DNA of 64,000 nucleotides from UBA4465 sp002292365. Lineage in GTDB: Bacteria; Bacteroidota; Bacteroidia; Cytophagales; Cyclobacteriaceae. The notes under the pieces are model-generated. The model made no database searches, was not told the origin of the DNA, and was given only the letters and a program-made list of their open reading frames with translations. The stretch spans positions 434,001 through 498,000 of the forward strand of contig CALSQY010000004.1 of NCBI GenBank assembly GCA_943788615.1, read 5' to 3'. The translations under genes were made by a program, and so were the position numbers. This document shows positions 19,657 through 29,253 of the stretch, one piece after another (positions within the stretch are counted from its first letter, which is position 1; each line of letters opens with the position of its first letter).

Positions 19657-22611
19657 CTAATCTATGACTATGACTTTACTGGTATAATTACCTTCAAGAT
19701 TTTGCATTGTTATAAAATAAATTCCCACTTCTAAACCTCTAATATTGATAGGTGAAATATGATTACCTTGTGGTAATTTTTCATCTATGATTTTTTTTAT
19801 CAGACGCCCATGTATATCATATAGTTTTAAGACTACTCTTTGATCTTCTTTCAAAACATATTTCACCACGCTTTTTGCTGATAATGGATTTGGAAAAATT
19901 TCAAAAAGTGGCAGCTTTGGCTGCTCATCAATTGATAAAACCTGATCTTGATTAAACAAAAACTCATTTTGGGCACCCGGGGTTTTACTATACTCCGAGC
20001 TCATCCAGTTTTTATTGTAGGCATTATCAAACATTGGATCAATTAAAGCCAAAGAATACCCACTTACCGGCCATGGATAAACCGTTTTATATTCCACATG
20101 ATCGATTAATTGGTTTTCTTGATTGTATAGAAAGATATGATCTCCTCTCTTACTCAGACCAAAATTAAAATCACCGACTACGGAGGGAGAATTAAAACTT
20201 TCTTTGAATTTCTCTATATCTCGCGAAACAGCGAGGTACCCACCAGAATTCAATTGACTTCCTTCCGGAAAAATAAATGGCTCATCGGAAGAATCAGTTA
20301 GTTTCCAGTTGGATAAATCAATTCTATCTTCTGTTGGATTAAAAAGCTCAATCCAATCATTTGTCATTGCATCAGCATAACATATTTCATTGATAACTAT
20401 CCTTTCAAAATCAGGAATTGGAAGAAATTTTGGGGATAATGATTTACTGTCATTCATAATAATCTCAATCGAAGAATTGATCAAATCCACTCCTTCCCAT
20501 TTTACAAACTCAAAGCCGATATCTGGAATTGCCGTTAGCGATATTGATAGGTCTTCAAAGTAATTGTTACGAAATGGGAATTCGACTATAATTTTGTTAT
20601 TAACCTCTACACTACCCCCCCCTTCAGGTAAAGAAATATTCAACTCGTTCAGCTCACCACTTAAGTTGAAATAATCCTTAAAATGTTCATGAACATACTG
20701 TCCTCTTTTATCCAAAAAATCTTTAATGATTTCTTTAATCTCCTCGATGTACCAGCGACCACTCACATTCCATCTATTTTCATGATTATCAATCTCCTTA
20801 ATTACCAAATCAGCCCTTGCATCTACCCATCGTTTTGAAATTTCTGGATTAAAATTAGTTGCCATTAAGTCGCATAACGTGGCTATAAAAAAATTTTCAA
20901 ATTCATTATTTTCCAGTAAACTCCTCAATATAAAGGTCGACCAGGGTGGGTTGGGCCATGTACTCTCTACACCCCATGGCAAAGTGCTCGGTCCATTAGG
21001 AGCAGTTGCAATTTCTAAGGTATTGTAGGTAGCATCAAAACCATCTTCAGTCCAAGCAGCTAAGCCAGCATCAATATCAAAAACAATCCATCTCCACTTA
21101 CCATTATCTCCTTTCTCTCGCCAAAATTTAGTATTATTTCCAGGCCAATCAACATTTGCCATAAATATTTCAGCGATCTGGTAGGTAGCATAACTAGGAA
21201 TGTCAATCATTGCTTTAGCTTTTTGATAATTCGCATCAATACTGAGATCATGAGTTTGTAAAAAATCAGTAAGCTCAGCATATTTATGTATGTCCCCAGC
21301 AATTGGCCAGTCTGCATGATAATAAGGATTGTCTGTTTCAAAGCCATTCAAGACATCGACACTATCGGCATTAATCTTAAAATTCCCCGTTATATAATGT
21401 TCATTTATTTTTTCCATCATATTTAAAATACCCCAATATTCCCCATTAATAAAAACTACAACAGGTTGAAATGCCTGCACATCCAAAATATCCTGTACCA
21501 GCCCATTTCCAACAGCATCAAAAATATTATACTCACCATTATCATTTCGCATGATAAACGATTCAAAATTGTCAATATCTTTTTCTCTAAATAAACGGTA
21601 ATTAAAAGCACCATCCCCATATTTACTGCGAGCAAACAAAGCTAAAGACTGTTGATAATGGTAACCTGTACCTGATTCATTACCGAATATTTTCATACCT
21701 GCGTTAGAGCTAAATGCGGATTCATTATCAGAATCGTAAAACTCAAAATATACTTGCTTTTCAAGATTTCCCGGATCAAGATTAAAAAGACCACTACTAC
21801 CAAAAAGATCATCATGATCGGCTGATATAGAAATCATAGGCAAACTCAAATCATCAACCTCAGATTCTATTATATAACTTTGCGTTACTATTGGTCCCGG
21901 AACTTTTCCATCCTCAATAATTCTGGCTTTTATCACCATGCTTGATGATATATTGATTTCTGAACTATAAACTTCTGAAGAAGTAGTGGGCTGTGAACCA
22001 TTTTTCGTGTAGTGAATTTTTGATCCAGATTCTGAACTTAATGAAACATATTGCCCGCTACTACTAACGTAACCGCTCGCTAGTGAAAATGTTGGAATCT
22101 CAGTAATTAATCCTAGATTATCTGTGGAACCATTAGCTTGATCCGGAGTCGGTGATTCAAAATAAGTAAAGTTTGACGTACCATCAGGACTGCGACCGTA
22201 TGAAACATCTGCAATAAGCTTAACGGCTGTAAGACTATCTATAATAATTCGATCAGAATTTGATAAATAAATTGACTCTCCAGATGCTTTTAACTTAAAA
22301 TTTGAATGTAAAATATCAACATCAAAATTAGTTTTTCCAGATGCAAAAATTAGAACATAATGACCAGCATCAATTGATATTTGCGGAAATTGCCATTTGT
22401 CTAAGACACTTAAATCATCCGACAAGCTAAAGTTTTCTAAATCGACAGATTCCTCACCGCTATTATATATCTCAATCCAATCACTGAAATTGCCATCTTC
22501 ATCTACAATGGTACTTAAATTTGAAGACATAATTTCATTTATAAAAACCTGAGCATATGATATGTTTGACGATAATAAAAGAACTAAAATAATATTCTTG
22601 ACCTTTTTCAT
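19657..22611 (-). CDS. Secreted CotH-kinase-like protein with lamin-tail domains and type IX sorting tail
   Basis: The product has 984 residues with a signal peptide ending ISYAQ. In order: a lamin-tail domain (about 20-160, VFINEIMSSNLS, WIEIYNSGEESVDL), a chitobiase/hexosaminidase C-terminal-type repeat (about 180-240, IHYTKNGSQPTTSSEVY), a CotH-like kinase region (about 300-560, MKIFGNESGTG, YWGILNMMEKINEHY, RWIVFDIDAGLA), a bacterial-repeat segment (about 660-730), a second lamin-tail domain (about 739-870, WIELFNPTEDRIDLSNW) and a type IX secretion C-terminal domain (about 904-984, FEIFPNPLS). CotH relatives include protein kinases of spore coats; many secreted bacterial members have no known substrate. 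It should be exported through the type IX system and anchored at the surface. It ends 128 bases before a LamG-family gene. Confidence 0.88.
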   Translation of the reverse strand: MKKVKNIILVLLLSSNISYAQVFINEIMSSNLSTIVDEDGNFSDWIEIYNSGEESVDLENFSLSDDLSVLDKWQFPQISIDAGHYVLIFASGKTNFDVDILHSNFKLKASGESIYLSNSDRIIIDSLTAVKLIADVSYGRSPDGTSNFTYFESPTPDQANGSTDNLGLITEIPTFSLASGYVSSSGQYVSLSSESGSKIHYTKNGSQPTTSSEVYSSEINISSSMVIKARIIEDGKVPGPIVTQSYIIESEVDDLSLPMISISADHDDLFGSSGLFNLDPGNLEKQVYFEFYDSDNESAFSSNAGMKIFGNESGTGYHYQQSLALFARSKYGDGAFNYRLFREKDIDNFESFIMRNDNGEYNIFDAVGNGLVQDILDVQAFQPVVVFINGEYWGILNMMEKINEHYITGNFKINADSVDVLNGFETDNPYYHADWPIAGDIHKYAELTDFLQTHDLSIDANYQKAKAMIDIPSYATYQIAEIFMANVDWPGNNTKFWREKGDNGKWRWIVFDIDAGLAAWTEDGFDATYNTLEIATAPNGPSTLPWGVESTWPNPPWSTFILRSLLENNEFENFFIATLCDLMATNFNPEISKRWVDARADLVIKEIDNHENRWNVSGRWYIEEIKEIIKDFLDKRGQYVHEHFKDYFNLSGELNELNISLPEGGGSVEVNNKIIVEFPFRNNYFEDLSISLTAIPDIGFEFVKWEGVDLINSSIEIIMNDSKSLSPKFLPIPDFERIVINEICYADAMTNDWIELFNPTEDRIDLSNWKLTDSSDEPFIFPEGSQLNSGGYLAVSRDIEKFKESFNSPSVVGDFNFGLSKRGDHIFLYNQENQLIDHVEYKTVYPWPVSGYSLALIDPMFDNAYNKNWMSSEYSKTPGAQNEFLFNQDQVLSIDEQPKLPLFEIFPNPLSAKSVVKYVLKEDQRVVLKLYDIHGRLIKKIIDEKLPQGNHISPINIRGLEVGIYFITMQNLEGNYTSKVIVID

Positions 22612-22634
22612 TTCTTATATTATTGTTAATAAAA

Positions 22635-23705
22635 TTATTTATTATGCCTTTTAGGACGCTTACCTTCTTTTACCCAAACTAAAAGATCTTTAAATGATGT
22701 TTCAATATCATTATTAGAAAATTCACAGTGGCCCGCACTGCTAGTGTATTGTTGTGCATAGTTGTGATTGGAATATTTGATTTTTGTAATCTGCTCATAG
22801 TATTCATAATTGGAAACTGGCAGTAGCTCGTCATAAATAGTATGCAATGCTAATACGGGGTCAAATAACTCTCCTGTTGGACTGTAGTTTTGAATAAAAT
22901 ATTCTTCCGCAAAATTATTTGCTTCATACCTTTTAATATCTTTATTAATGTGCTTGTCTAGATCTCCAAAGCCACTATAGATCGTTTGAATATTTCCGGA
23001 TGGCAGCCCTCCTAACCAACTAATGATTTCTTTACTCACCAATTGATTAAAACTAATAACTTCAGCCAAATGTTCAACTCTAATCATGAAATGAGTACTA
23101 AAAAGTGCAGCTAATTTTGGTTTTCTATCTAATCGAACTTGTATCTCTTCTTGCTCAATAAATTCTTCTCCAGCTATAATTTCACCATCATTACTTCCAA
23201 AAAGGTAATCATAAGTCACTAACATATCCAATGCTCTCTTTGTTAAAAAATGAACTGGAGCCAGCCAACCACAAAGAGGTAAAGCACCATCATAGAGCTC
23301 TGGAAATTTCTCGATCGAAGCCAATGAGATTATTCCACCCATAGAGTGGCCAGTAATAAAACATAGATTTGGATTTCCATATTTTTTTGCAAAATATGCC
23401 CTTAAAGCCTCCGTATCATCTATCCCTTCTTTAATAACTAATCCCTGCTTCCGAAAGTTTGATGCCGCATAAGCGTAGCCTCTGGAAGTAAAAATTTTCA
23501 TAAAATCATCAATGACTTCTTCAAATATTTCTCCCTCTTCGCCAATCGTTTCATAACCATGAGCATACATAACCAATCCCCCATTCCAATTTTCAGGTAA
23601 ATATATTTTGTACTTTGCATTTTCAATTTCGCCAATATCAAATTGCTGAGACCATCCAATATTAGATATGGAGGTTATTAAAAAGATGATAAAAAGCCGC
23701 TTCAT
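22635..23705 (-). CDS. Secreted alpha/beta hydrolase (esterase-like)
   Basis: The product has 356 residues with a signal peptide (ending IGWSQ). The alpha/beta-hydrolase pattern is complete: MYAHGY for the oxyanion loop, GHSMGG for the nucleophile Ser, LHTIYDELLP for the Asp and SAGHCEFS for the His. The nearest described types are feruloyl esterases and prolyl-oligopeptidase-like hydrolases, but specificity cannot be read. In a sugar-utilization cluster an esterase that strips acyl or aromatic groups from the glycan is the most likely role (inferred). It starts 109 bases after the gene at 23815 ends and lies 23 bases before the CotH gene. Confidence 0.82.
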   Translation of the reverse strand: MKRLFIIFLITSISNIGWSQQFDIGEIENAKYKIYLPENWNGGLVMYAHGYETIGEEGEIFEEVIDDFMKIFTSRGYAYAASNFRKQGLVIKEGIDDTEALRAYFAKKYGNPNLCFITGHSMGGIISLASIEKFPELYDGALPLCGWLAPVHFLTKRALDMLVTYDYLFGSNDGEIIAGEEFIEQEEIQVRLDRKPKLAALFSTHFMIRVEHLAEVISFNQLVSKEIISWLGGLPSGNIQTIYSGFGDLDKHINKDIKRYEANNFAEEYFIQNYSPTGELFDPVLALHTIYDELLPVSNYEYYEQITKIKYSNHNYAQQYTSSAGHCEFSNNDIETSFKDLLVWVKEGKRPKRHNK

Positions 23706-23814
23706 ATTATAAACTCCTATTTATTTTATTTGTAAAAATGATATCCAGTTAGAAACTTTATAGATTCATAATTTTTTTTGCTACTCATTATGCAGTAAAT
23801 ATTCTATTCTTCTA

Positions 23815-26229
23815 TTATTCAATTCGTAAATTAAGGATTGATTCAGATTGCATTTCGAGCCAAATAATCAGATTATTTCCATTGAATGTTTTATCATACC
23901 CTATTTGATAATCAATAGACTTTTTTAAGGTAATACCATTCATTTTTACAACTGCATCAGTATTTATCCAGTTTTTAATCACAAAGGCAGGGTTAACTAA
24001 AGGTGAATTTTTACTGGCATTTATCGTTAGTGACAATGGATTTAAATTATCAGATGAACTTTTGTTGATTAGGTAAGCCGCTTGAGAAGGATCATAACCT
24101 TGACTTATATAACCAGAGCTATTCAAAATCAATTCAGGTGATGACAACCATGATTTTCCCAAAGGAACGAGATTCTCAACGGACTCATCTGTCATTCCAT
24201 GTAGCATTATTTTAGTCACTTTCTTACCTTCAAATTTGAAAGGCTTCCATTCAGTATCCGCCATTCCTGTTAAACCGATATGACCAAGAGACGAGTGAGA
24301 AGGTCTTGCAGCTGATAGTGCAATTCTACCATCGCTCGCATCCTGAGATACAGGCCAATGATTCCAAAAATGAAAGTTGGAGCTGGGGGCGTGACCAAGA
24401 TACGAAGTTATGAGCCCGTCTCCATCAGGAGGTGTCACAAGAGCGAAAGGTGAATAAGGAGCTTTAAGATTAACTTTAAAAATAGATGCAAATTCAGGTG
24501 CATTATCAAATTCAGGTGCTCCTTCCTCAGTCCAATAATAGGTCTTACTTTGCCCTTGCATATTAGCCAAAGACATGGCACCTAATTCGATATTATCTTC
24601 AGGCATGGTTCCAGGCTGATTAATCACGATGGCTTCCTGAAATTCTGTCCATAGATCCGGACGATTTGTTTGTATCGTTATTTTTCTGACTGATATCCCG
24701 GAAGGATAAATCGTATACACCTCGTCTACCCAATCACTCCAACCTGTGTTAGGATCCGTAAAGGGATGCTGATAGTTTACATCAATTGGTGCATAACGCC
24801 AATGAATAACTACTCTTGCATCGGTATTTTCTATAATTCGGACATGAGAATAACGACATTGTTTATCAGACATAGGCTCAACGCAACCCTCTGTATTGGC
24901 ACTGTGAAACCCTCTACGCTCTACAAATTCATTGGTATACCAAATACCTGTTTTGGTTACCCAGCAGGGAATGTAACTAGTGCCTCTCCAGAAAACAAAT
25001 TTATATCCTGCCTTTTCAAAATCAACTACAATATCCGCATGATCACCAATACGCCAGTGTTTATCCCATTCTAAATCATATTTCAGGCTTGTATAATAAG
25101 CCCCAAATCGACCATTAGAGTTCAATCCTGAAGGCAAACGTAAAGGGATGTTATTGAAAATATCATCTAACTTTTTAGATGCTTTAGAAAGCTGTTCTTT
25201 ATTTTTCTCCATTGTAAGAAATGCAGCCACCTCAAGTGCCTGTGATTTAAATTTGGACTTGTAGTCATTCCATGCCTCATCATTTTTTTCATGTGAATCA
25301 TCGAGATAAAGAATGTTATCAAATTTACAAGTGAGGTAATAAAGCCCTCTAATTATGTCAATATCAATTTTTCCACTGGCAGATTTGAGATAATTTTCGC
25401 TGTAAACTGCTATTGAAGGTATCCGTTTTATCTTATTTATATAATTTTCAATAATTTTAATTTCATCATATGCTTGTACTTGAGAATTCCAAATGCCATC
25501 CTTTTTTTCTCTTTCTATCTGGAATATAGAATGGTCATCGGGAAAATCGATCGCTAATTGAGTCCATATTTTTTCCATTTCGATCCTGTAAACATCCGCA
25601 GATGGCAATAGAGAAAAGAAAAAGCCTTGAGGATTACCCCGGTTATTGATTTTAAGCATTACACTATTTAAGCCTTTCTTGAGTTTTAAAGGAATAAACT
25701 CCTGATTGGGTTCTAATCCTCGGTCCGCATTATTTTTAAATATCAACTCATCATTCAGCCATAAATGCAAACCATCATCACTACTCACATAAGCCATAAT
25801 ATCCATATCTTGTGACAACTGAATAGTCCGCCGGACATAATTAACCTCAATTGCCATACCTTCGAAAAAATGAAGCATACCGTCTTTCCAATCAGGATGT
25901 GCCATCCATTTTTGCCCTCCTTCAAATATCTGATCCAAATCCTTATTTCTCTCTGGCTCGAATTCTATGCTAAATAACTTCTCAGGTTCACCAAAAAATG
26001 GTCCAACTGAATACCAATCACCCAGATCAATTATACTCTCATCTGTTAGGATAGTATTAAGCCTTTCTCGTTCGAAATGGAAAGATTTTATAGAGTTAGT
26101 GATCGTTTCCTGCCATCCTATACCCTTAGTATAAAATGATGATCTTGTTTGAGCATGCAATTCGCGAATTGATGTACTGACTAAAATTATAATACCTAGT
26201 ATCATTAATTTCTCTTTGATATTATTCAT
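23815..26229 (-). CDS. Secreted protein with the unrecognised conserved domain and a non-LamG N-terminus (paralog 4)
   Basis: The product has 804 residues with a signal peptide ending ELHAQ. Unlike its four paralogs it has no LamG domain. Residues of about 60-210 form a beta-sandwich-like domain (LGDWYSVGPF, SSDDGLHLWLNDELIFKNN) that resembles the C-terminus of the ADP-ribosylglycohydrolase-family protein at 151-1914. A helical, charged segment (about 215-360) follows. The shared domain covers about 372-804: FGAYYTSLKYDLEWD, FVFWRGTSYIPCWV, CVEPMSDKQCRYSHVRII, VIHWRYAPIDV, IYPSGISVRKI, FWNHWPVSQ and RPSHSSLGH. It is one of the most regular copies. It starts 105 bases after the gene at 26335 ends. 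Function unknown. Confidence 0.8.
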   Translation of the reverse strand: MNNIKEKLMILGIIILVSTSIRELHAQTRSSFYTKGIGWQETITNSIKSFHFERERLNTILTDESIIDLGDWYSVGPFFGEPEKLFSIEFEPERNKDLDQIFEGGQKWMAHPDWKDGMLHFFEGMAIEVNYVRRTIQLSQDMDIMAYVSSDDGLHLWLNDELIFKNNADRGLEPNQEFIPLKLKKGLNSVMLKINNRGNPQGFFFSLLPSADVYRIEMEKIWTQLAIDFPDDHSIFQIEREKKDGIWNSQVQAYDEIKIIENYINKIKRIPSIAVYSENYLKSASGKIDIDIIRGLYYLTCKFDNILYLDDSHEKNDEAWNDYKSKFKSQALEVAAFLTMEKNKEQLSKASKKLDDIFNNIPLRLPSGLNSNGRFGAYYTSLKYDLEWDKHWRIGDHADIVVDFEKAGYKFVFWRGTSYIPCWVTKTGIWYTNEFVERRGFHSANTEGCVEPMSDKQCRYSHVRIIENTDARVVIHWRYAPIDVNYQHPFTDPNTGWSDWVDEVYTIYPSGISVRKITIQTNRPDLWTEFQEAIVINQPGTMPEDNIELGAMSLANMQGQSKTYYWTEEGAPEFDNAPEFASIFKVNLKAPYSPFALVTPPDGDGLITSYLGHAPSSNFHFWNHWPVSQDASDGRIALSAARPSHSSLGHIGLTGMADTEWKPFKFEGKKVTKIMLHGMTDESVENLVPLGKSWLSSPELILNSSGYISQGYDPSQAAYLINKSSSDNLNPLSLTINASKNSPLVNPAFVIKNWINTDAVVKMNGITLKKSIDYQIGYDKTFNGNNLIIWLEMQSESILNLRIE

Positions 26230-26334
26230 TTTTTATATTTTTATTTTAAGCTGCCTAAGTATGATATTTTTTTTGAAAAATTTAATAGAATTACTCAGCC
26301 CTTCTTCTTACGATTTGCCAAAATAAATTACCAT

Positions 26335-28968
26335 CTACAAACCTTCTACTTCAACTTTTAGAGGCTCCATACTTGTCAATTTCATCCATATAATAATTTT
26401 GGGTCGCCCATTCTCATCATAAGCTCTTCCTATTTTAAAGTCGTTATTTGACGATAAAAATTTTTCATTTATTTTAATTTTTAAGTTTTTATTATTACTA
26501 TTTTTAAAAACAAAAACAGGATTAATTACTGGAGAACTCTCATCTGCTTTGATTGTGAAACTAAGAGAATTATTATCCGAATTTTGGAAATAATAAGCCT
26601 TTTCTTCCTTAATAAATCCCAAACTTTGCCCACCTCGCATACTTGATACAGCTGGAGGGTTTTGCCAATATCGAGCAAAAGGTATTACGGCGGCTATTTT
26701 ATTTTTTGTAAACCCATAATGAACCATAGAGCCATAATTTTTTGCATTATCATTAGCTCCCAAAGCAAAATGAGTCACACGATCTTGCGCAACGGCATAT
26801 CTTCCATCGGATGGTATCAAACTAATGGGCCAATGGTTCCATGGGCCTGCAAATGGATCATCGGTATATTTTGACTGTTCAAAATCACCCCAAGTACTGA
26901 TGCCAGGACCCTGGAAAATTGCAAATATTTTATACTCAGACTTAGAATTTAACCATTCAATAGTCGCATCCTTAAGGGGCTGTTCCGGATTTTTATTTGG
27001 CTTCTTCCATTGTAATTCAGTAATCTTTCCTTCGGTGTTAGCCACCATAACTGCATTCATATGAACCACATCTAAAGCGGACTCTCCTGGATTTGTGAAA
27101 AATTGAATATCCTGAAAACCAGGACTCGTAGAATTATTGAAAATTACTTTCCTTATCGCAGTACCGTCGGGATAGATTGTGTGGTATTCGTCCGACCAAT
27201 TACGCTTGTTACCGCATACATAGCCGACATCAACGCATGGATATCGCCAATGAACCACGACTCGTGCGGCATTGTTTTCTATAAGTCTCGCATAGCTGTG
27301 ACGGCCCTGTTTGTCGGCCATGTGCTCAGAACATCCATATTTACCCCAAATCTCAGTGCTCTGATCGGCCATCCATCGGTTATTATCCACTACATAGTTA
27401 GCCGCATAATTAGTCCCGTGCCAATAGACAATACTTGCAGGATTATCCTCAAATTTCACAACGATATCGGAGTACTCTGTTAAGCGCCACATACGATCCC
27501 AAATCTCATGATGACTTAATTTTTTATAGGTTGCACCAAAATTGTCTACCAGACCTACTTCTCCTGGAAGGACTGCCTTTTTTAATTCGGATTTTCTTTC
27601 ATTAGGCAAAAAAGCTTCAAAAGATGCTTTTACATCTTGTGATGATAAGGCTTCATCCCTCAGTTTAACTTCATCAATTAATCCCTGTATACCATAAATA
27701 AAAGGAATATTTTGTTGTTTAGTACGAACATAATCTGTGCCTCTCCTTTTTGAGTCATTGATCCCTACCATCAATGGTAACCCCATCCAATCTACAGTTC
27801 CCTCGAAAGTTGCAGTTGCTACTTCTTGACCATCCACGTATAATTTCATGGTATTTTGATTTACTGTTGCTACTATATGAGACCAAGTGTATAATGGCAG
27901 GATCAGATCGGCTTCTATTTTTGTTCCATTTATTGTAATAAATGGATGTCCATATGCATCTATTCCCAAATAGAATCCTTTTTTACCGAATTGAGATGAT
28001 TTGTGGATAATAGGTGCCTCGTTGAAAGGGTACACATCGAGTGCAATCCAACCTTCAATTGAAAAAGAGGATTTATTTGCGATTTCTCGATCAGTAATTA
28101 CACCCGTGTAATACCCATCGAATGCCAGAGCCGTACCTGATACTCCCTTCTTATAAAGCGCACCATGACCCTCTATAGGAACCAACTCATGATTTTCGTT
28201 ATCAACCGTTTGGCCGTAAATTACTTCTCTAATATCACGCCAATCCTCATATGGGAAAATCCCAAAGTCACCCCCACCCTCGTCAAACGAAAATGAAACT
28301 AAAGAATTATTAATAAATGGTACTATTACTTTGCTTTTAGGTATTAATTTGAGTTTTGGTTCTTCCATTTCACTCCAACCTACCTTCCCATGATCGATAC
28401 CGTCTTCATTCAAAAAAAGTATTTGCTCATGCCTAATCTTAGGGTTTTCCCAAGCATCAATCGAAGTGGATCTTGCATCTAAAACTTCTCTTGAGACCTT
28501 ACCAGAAGGATAAATAGTGAATATTTCATGGACAACATTAGTAAAGCCTTGAATAAATAATGGATCAATATTTTCATTGGCTTTCTTGAGCAATGATATG
28601 TCTGGAACATATCGCCAATGCACCACAATTTTATCTGGGCCTTCTTCTAACAACCTAACAAAACTATATTCAAATGAATAATCAGGTGTTCGTTCAGGAA
28701 AAAACTCATCAACCCTATAACTCTTATCTAAAACATGCCACAAAGGTGCATAATTGGTTTGACGAGTAAATTCAAGCTGTTTCCCTTCACCAACAACTAT
28801 AATTAGGTCAGCATACTTGCCAACATAATCCGTCGCTGTTTGAGCTACTTTGGTGTGATATGCATGAAACAAAGACTGAGCATGCAAAGAGCCTGTCCCC
28901 AAGAGGAAGATTATGCATTTTAAAAAAGTACAGAAGATATGTAATTTAAGACTTCTTGTCTGTAACAT
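26335..28968 (-). CDS. Secreted LamG protein with two copies of the unrecognised conserved domain (paralog 5)
   Basis: The product has 877 residues with a signal peptide ending SLHAQ. The order matches the protein at 2512: a divergent first copy (about 31-215, FHAYHTKV, LEFTRQTNYAPLW, VVHWRYVPD, IYPSGKVSREV), LamG (about 220-460, FSIEGWIALDVYP, IDEVKLRDEALS) and a full second copy (about 478-877, FGATYKKLSHHEIWDRMW, IVYWHGTNYAANYV, CSEHMADKQGRHSYARLI, VVHWRYPCVDV, IYPDGTAIRKV, WNHWPIS). In the second copy some marks vary (YWHG for FWRG, EHMADKQ for EPMSDKQ, HFALG for HSSLS). It is the first gene of the minus-strand cluster. A 16-base direct repeat covers its start codon. Confidence 0.8.
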   Translation of the reverse strand: MLQTRSLKLHIFCTFLKCIIFLLGTGSLHAQSLFHAYHTKVAQTATDYVGKYADLIIVVGEGKQLEFTRQTNYAPLWHVLDKSYRVDEFFPERTPDYSFEYSFVRLLEEGPDKIVVHWRYVPDISLLKKANENIDPLFIQGFTNVVHEIFTIYPSGKVSREVLDARSTSIDAWENPKIRHEQILFLNEDGIDHGKVGWSEMEEPKLKLIPKSKVIVPFINNSLVSFSFDEGGGDFGIFPYEDWRDIREVIYGQTVDNENHELVPIEGHGALYKKGVSGTALAFDGYYTGVITDREIANKSSFSIEGWIALDVYPFNEAPIIHKSSQFGKKGFYLGIDAYGHPFITINGTKIEADLILPLYTWSHIVATVNQNTMKLYVDGQEVATATFEGTVDWMGLPLMVGINDSKRRGTDYVRTKQQNIPFIYGIQGLIDEVKLRDEALSSQDVKASFEAFLPNERKSELKKAVLPGEVGLVDNFGATYKKLSHHEIWDRMWRLTEYSDIVVKFEDNPASIVYWHGTNYAANYVVDNNRWMADQSTEIWGKYGCSEHMADKQGRHSYARLIENNAARVVVHWRYPCVDVGYVCGNKRNWSDEYHTIYPDGTAIRKVIFNNSTSPGFQDIQFFTNPGESALDVVHMNAVMVANTEGKITELQWKKPNKNPEQPLKDATIEWLNSKSEYKIFAIFQGPGISTWGDFEQSKYTDDPFAGPWNHWPISLIPSDGRYAVAQDRVTHFALGANDNAKNYGSMVHYGFTKNKIAAVIPFARYWQNPPAVSSMRGGQSLGFIKEEKAYYFQNSDNNSLSFTIKADESSPVINPVFVFKNSNNKNLKIKINEKFLSSNNDFKIGRAYDENGRPKIIIWMKLTSMEPLKVEVEGL

Positions 28969-28987
28969 TAGTTGTCTGTAACATTAG
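28956..28987. repeat. 16-base tandem duplication across the start codon of the first cluster gene
   Basis: The plus-strand unit TTGTCTGTAACATTAG occurs twice without a gap (28956-28971 and 28972-28987). The first copy contains the CAT of the start codon of the gene at 26335-28968. The second puts another ATG 16 bases upstream in a different frame, opening a reading frame of 12 codons that overlaps the real start. Confidence 0.9.
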
Positions 28988-29253
28988 TTGAACCAATATT
29001 TAGCTCAAAAATAAAGTCTTTGGACAAAGAAATAGTTCTCCATAAGTGCATTTTGGTACTCCTAAAATTCAATTTAACTTTTAACAAGATTTTTTATGAT
29101 CCCTTATTAATTGTTTTTTTTTAATTAACGTTTACTATAAATTAAGCAAATTTTCATTGATTTATGTTTTATTTTATTTGCAAAGTCTGGAATGTGTCAA
29201 AATACCGGAGTTAAAGTTAAGCTATAAAACCAAAATGATTAAATTCAAGTTTT

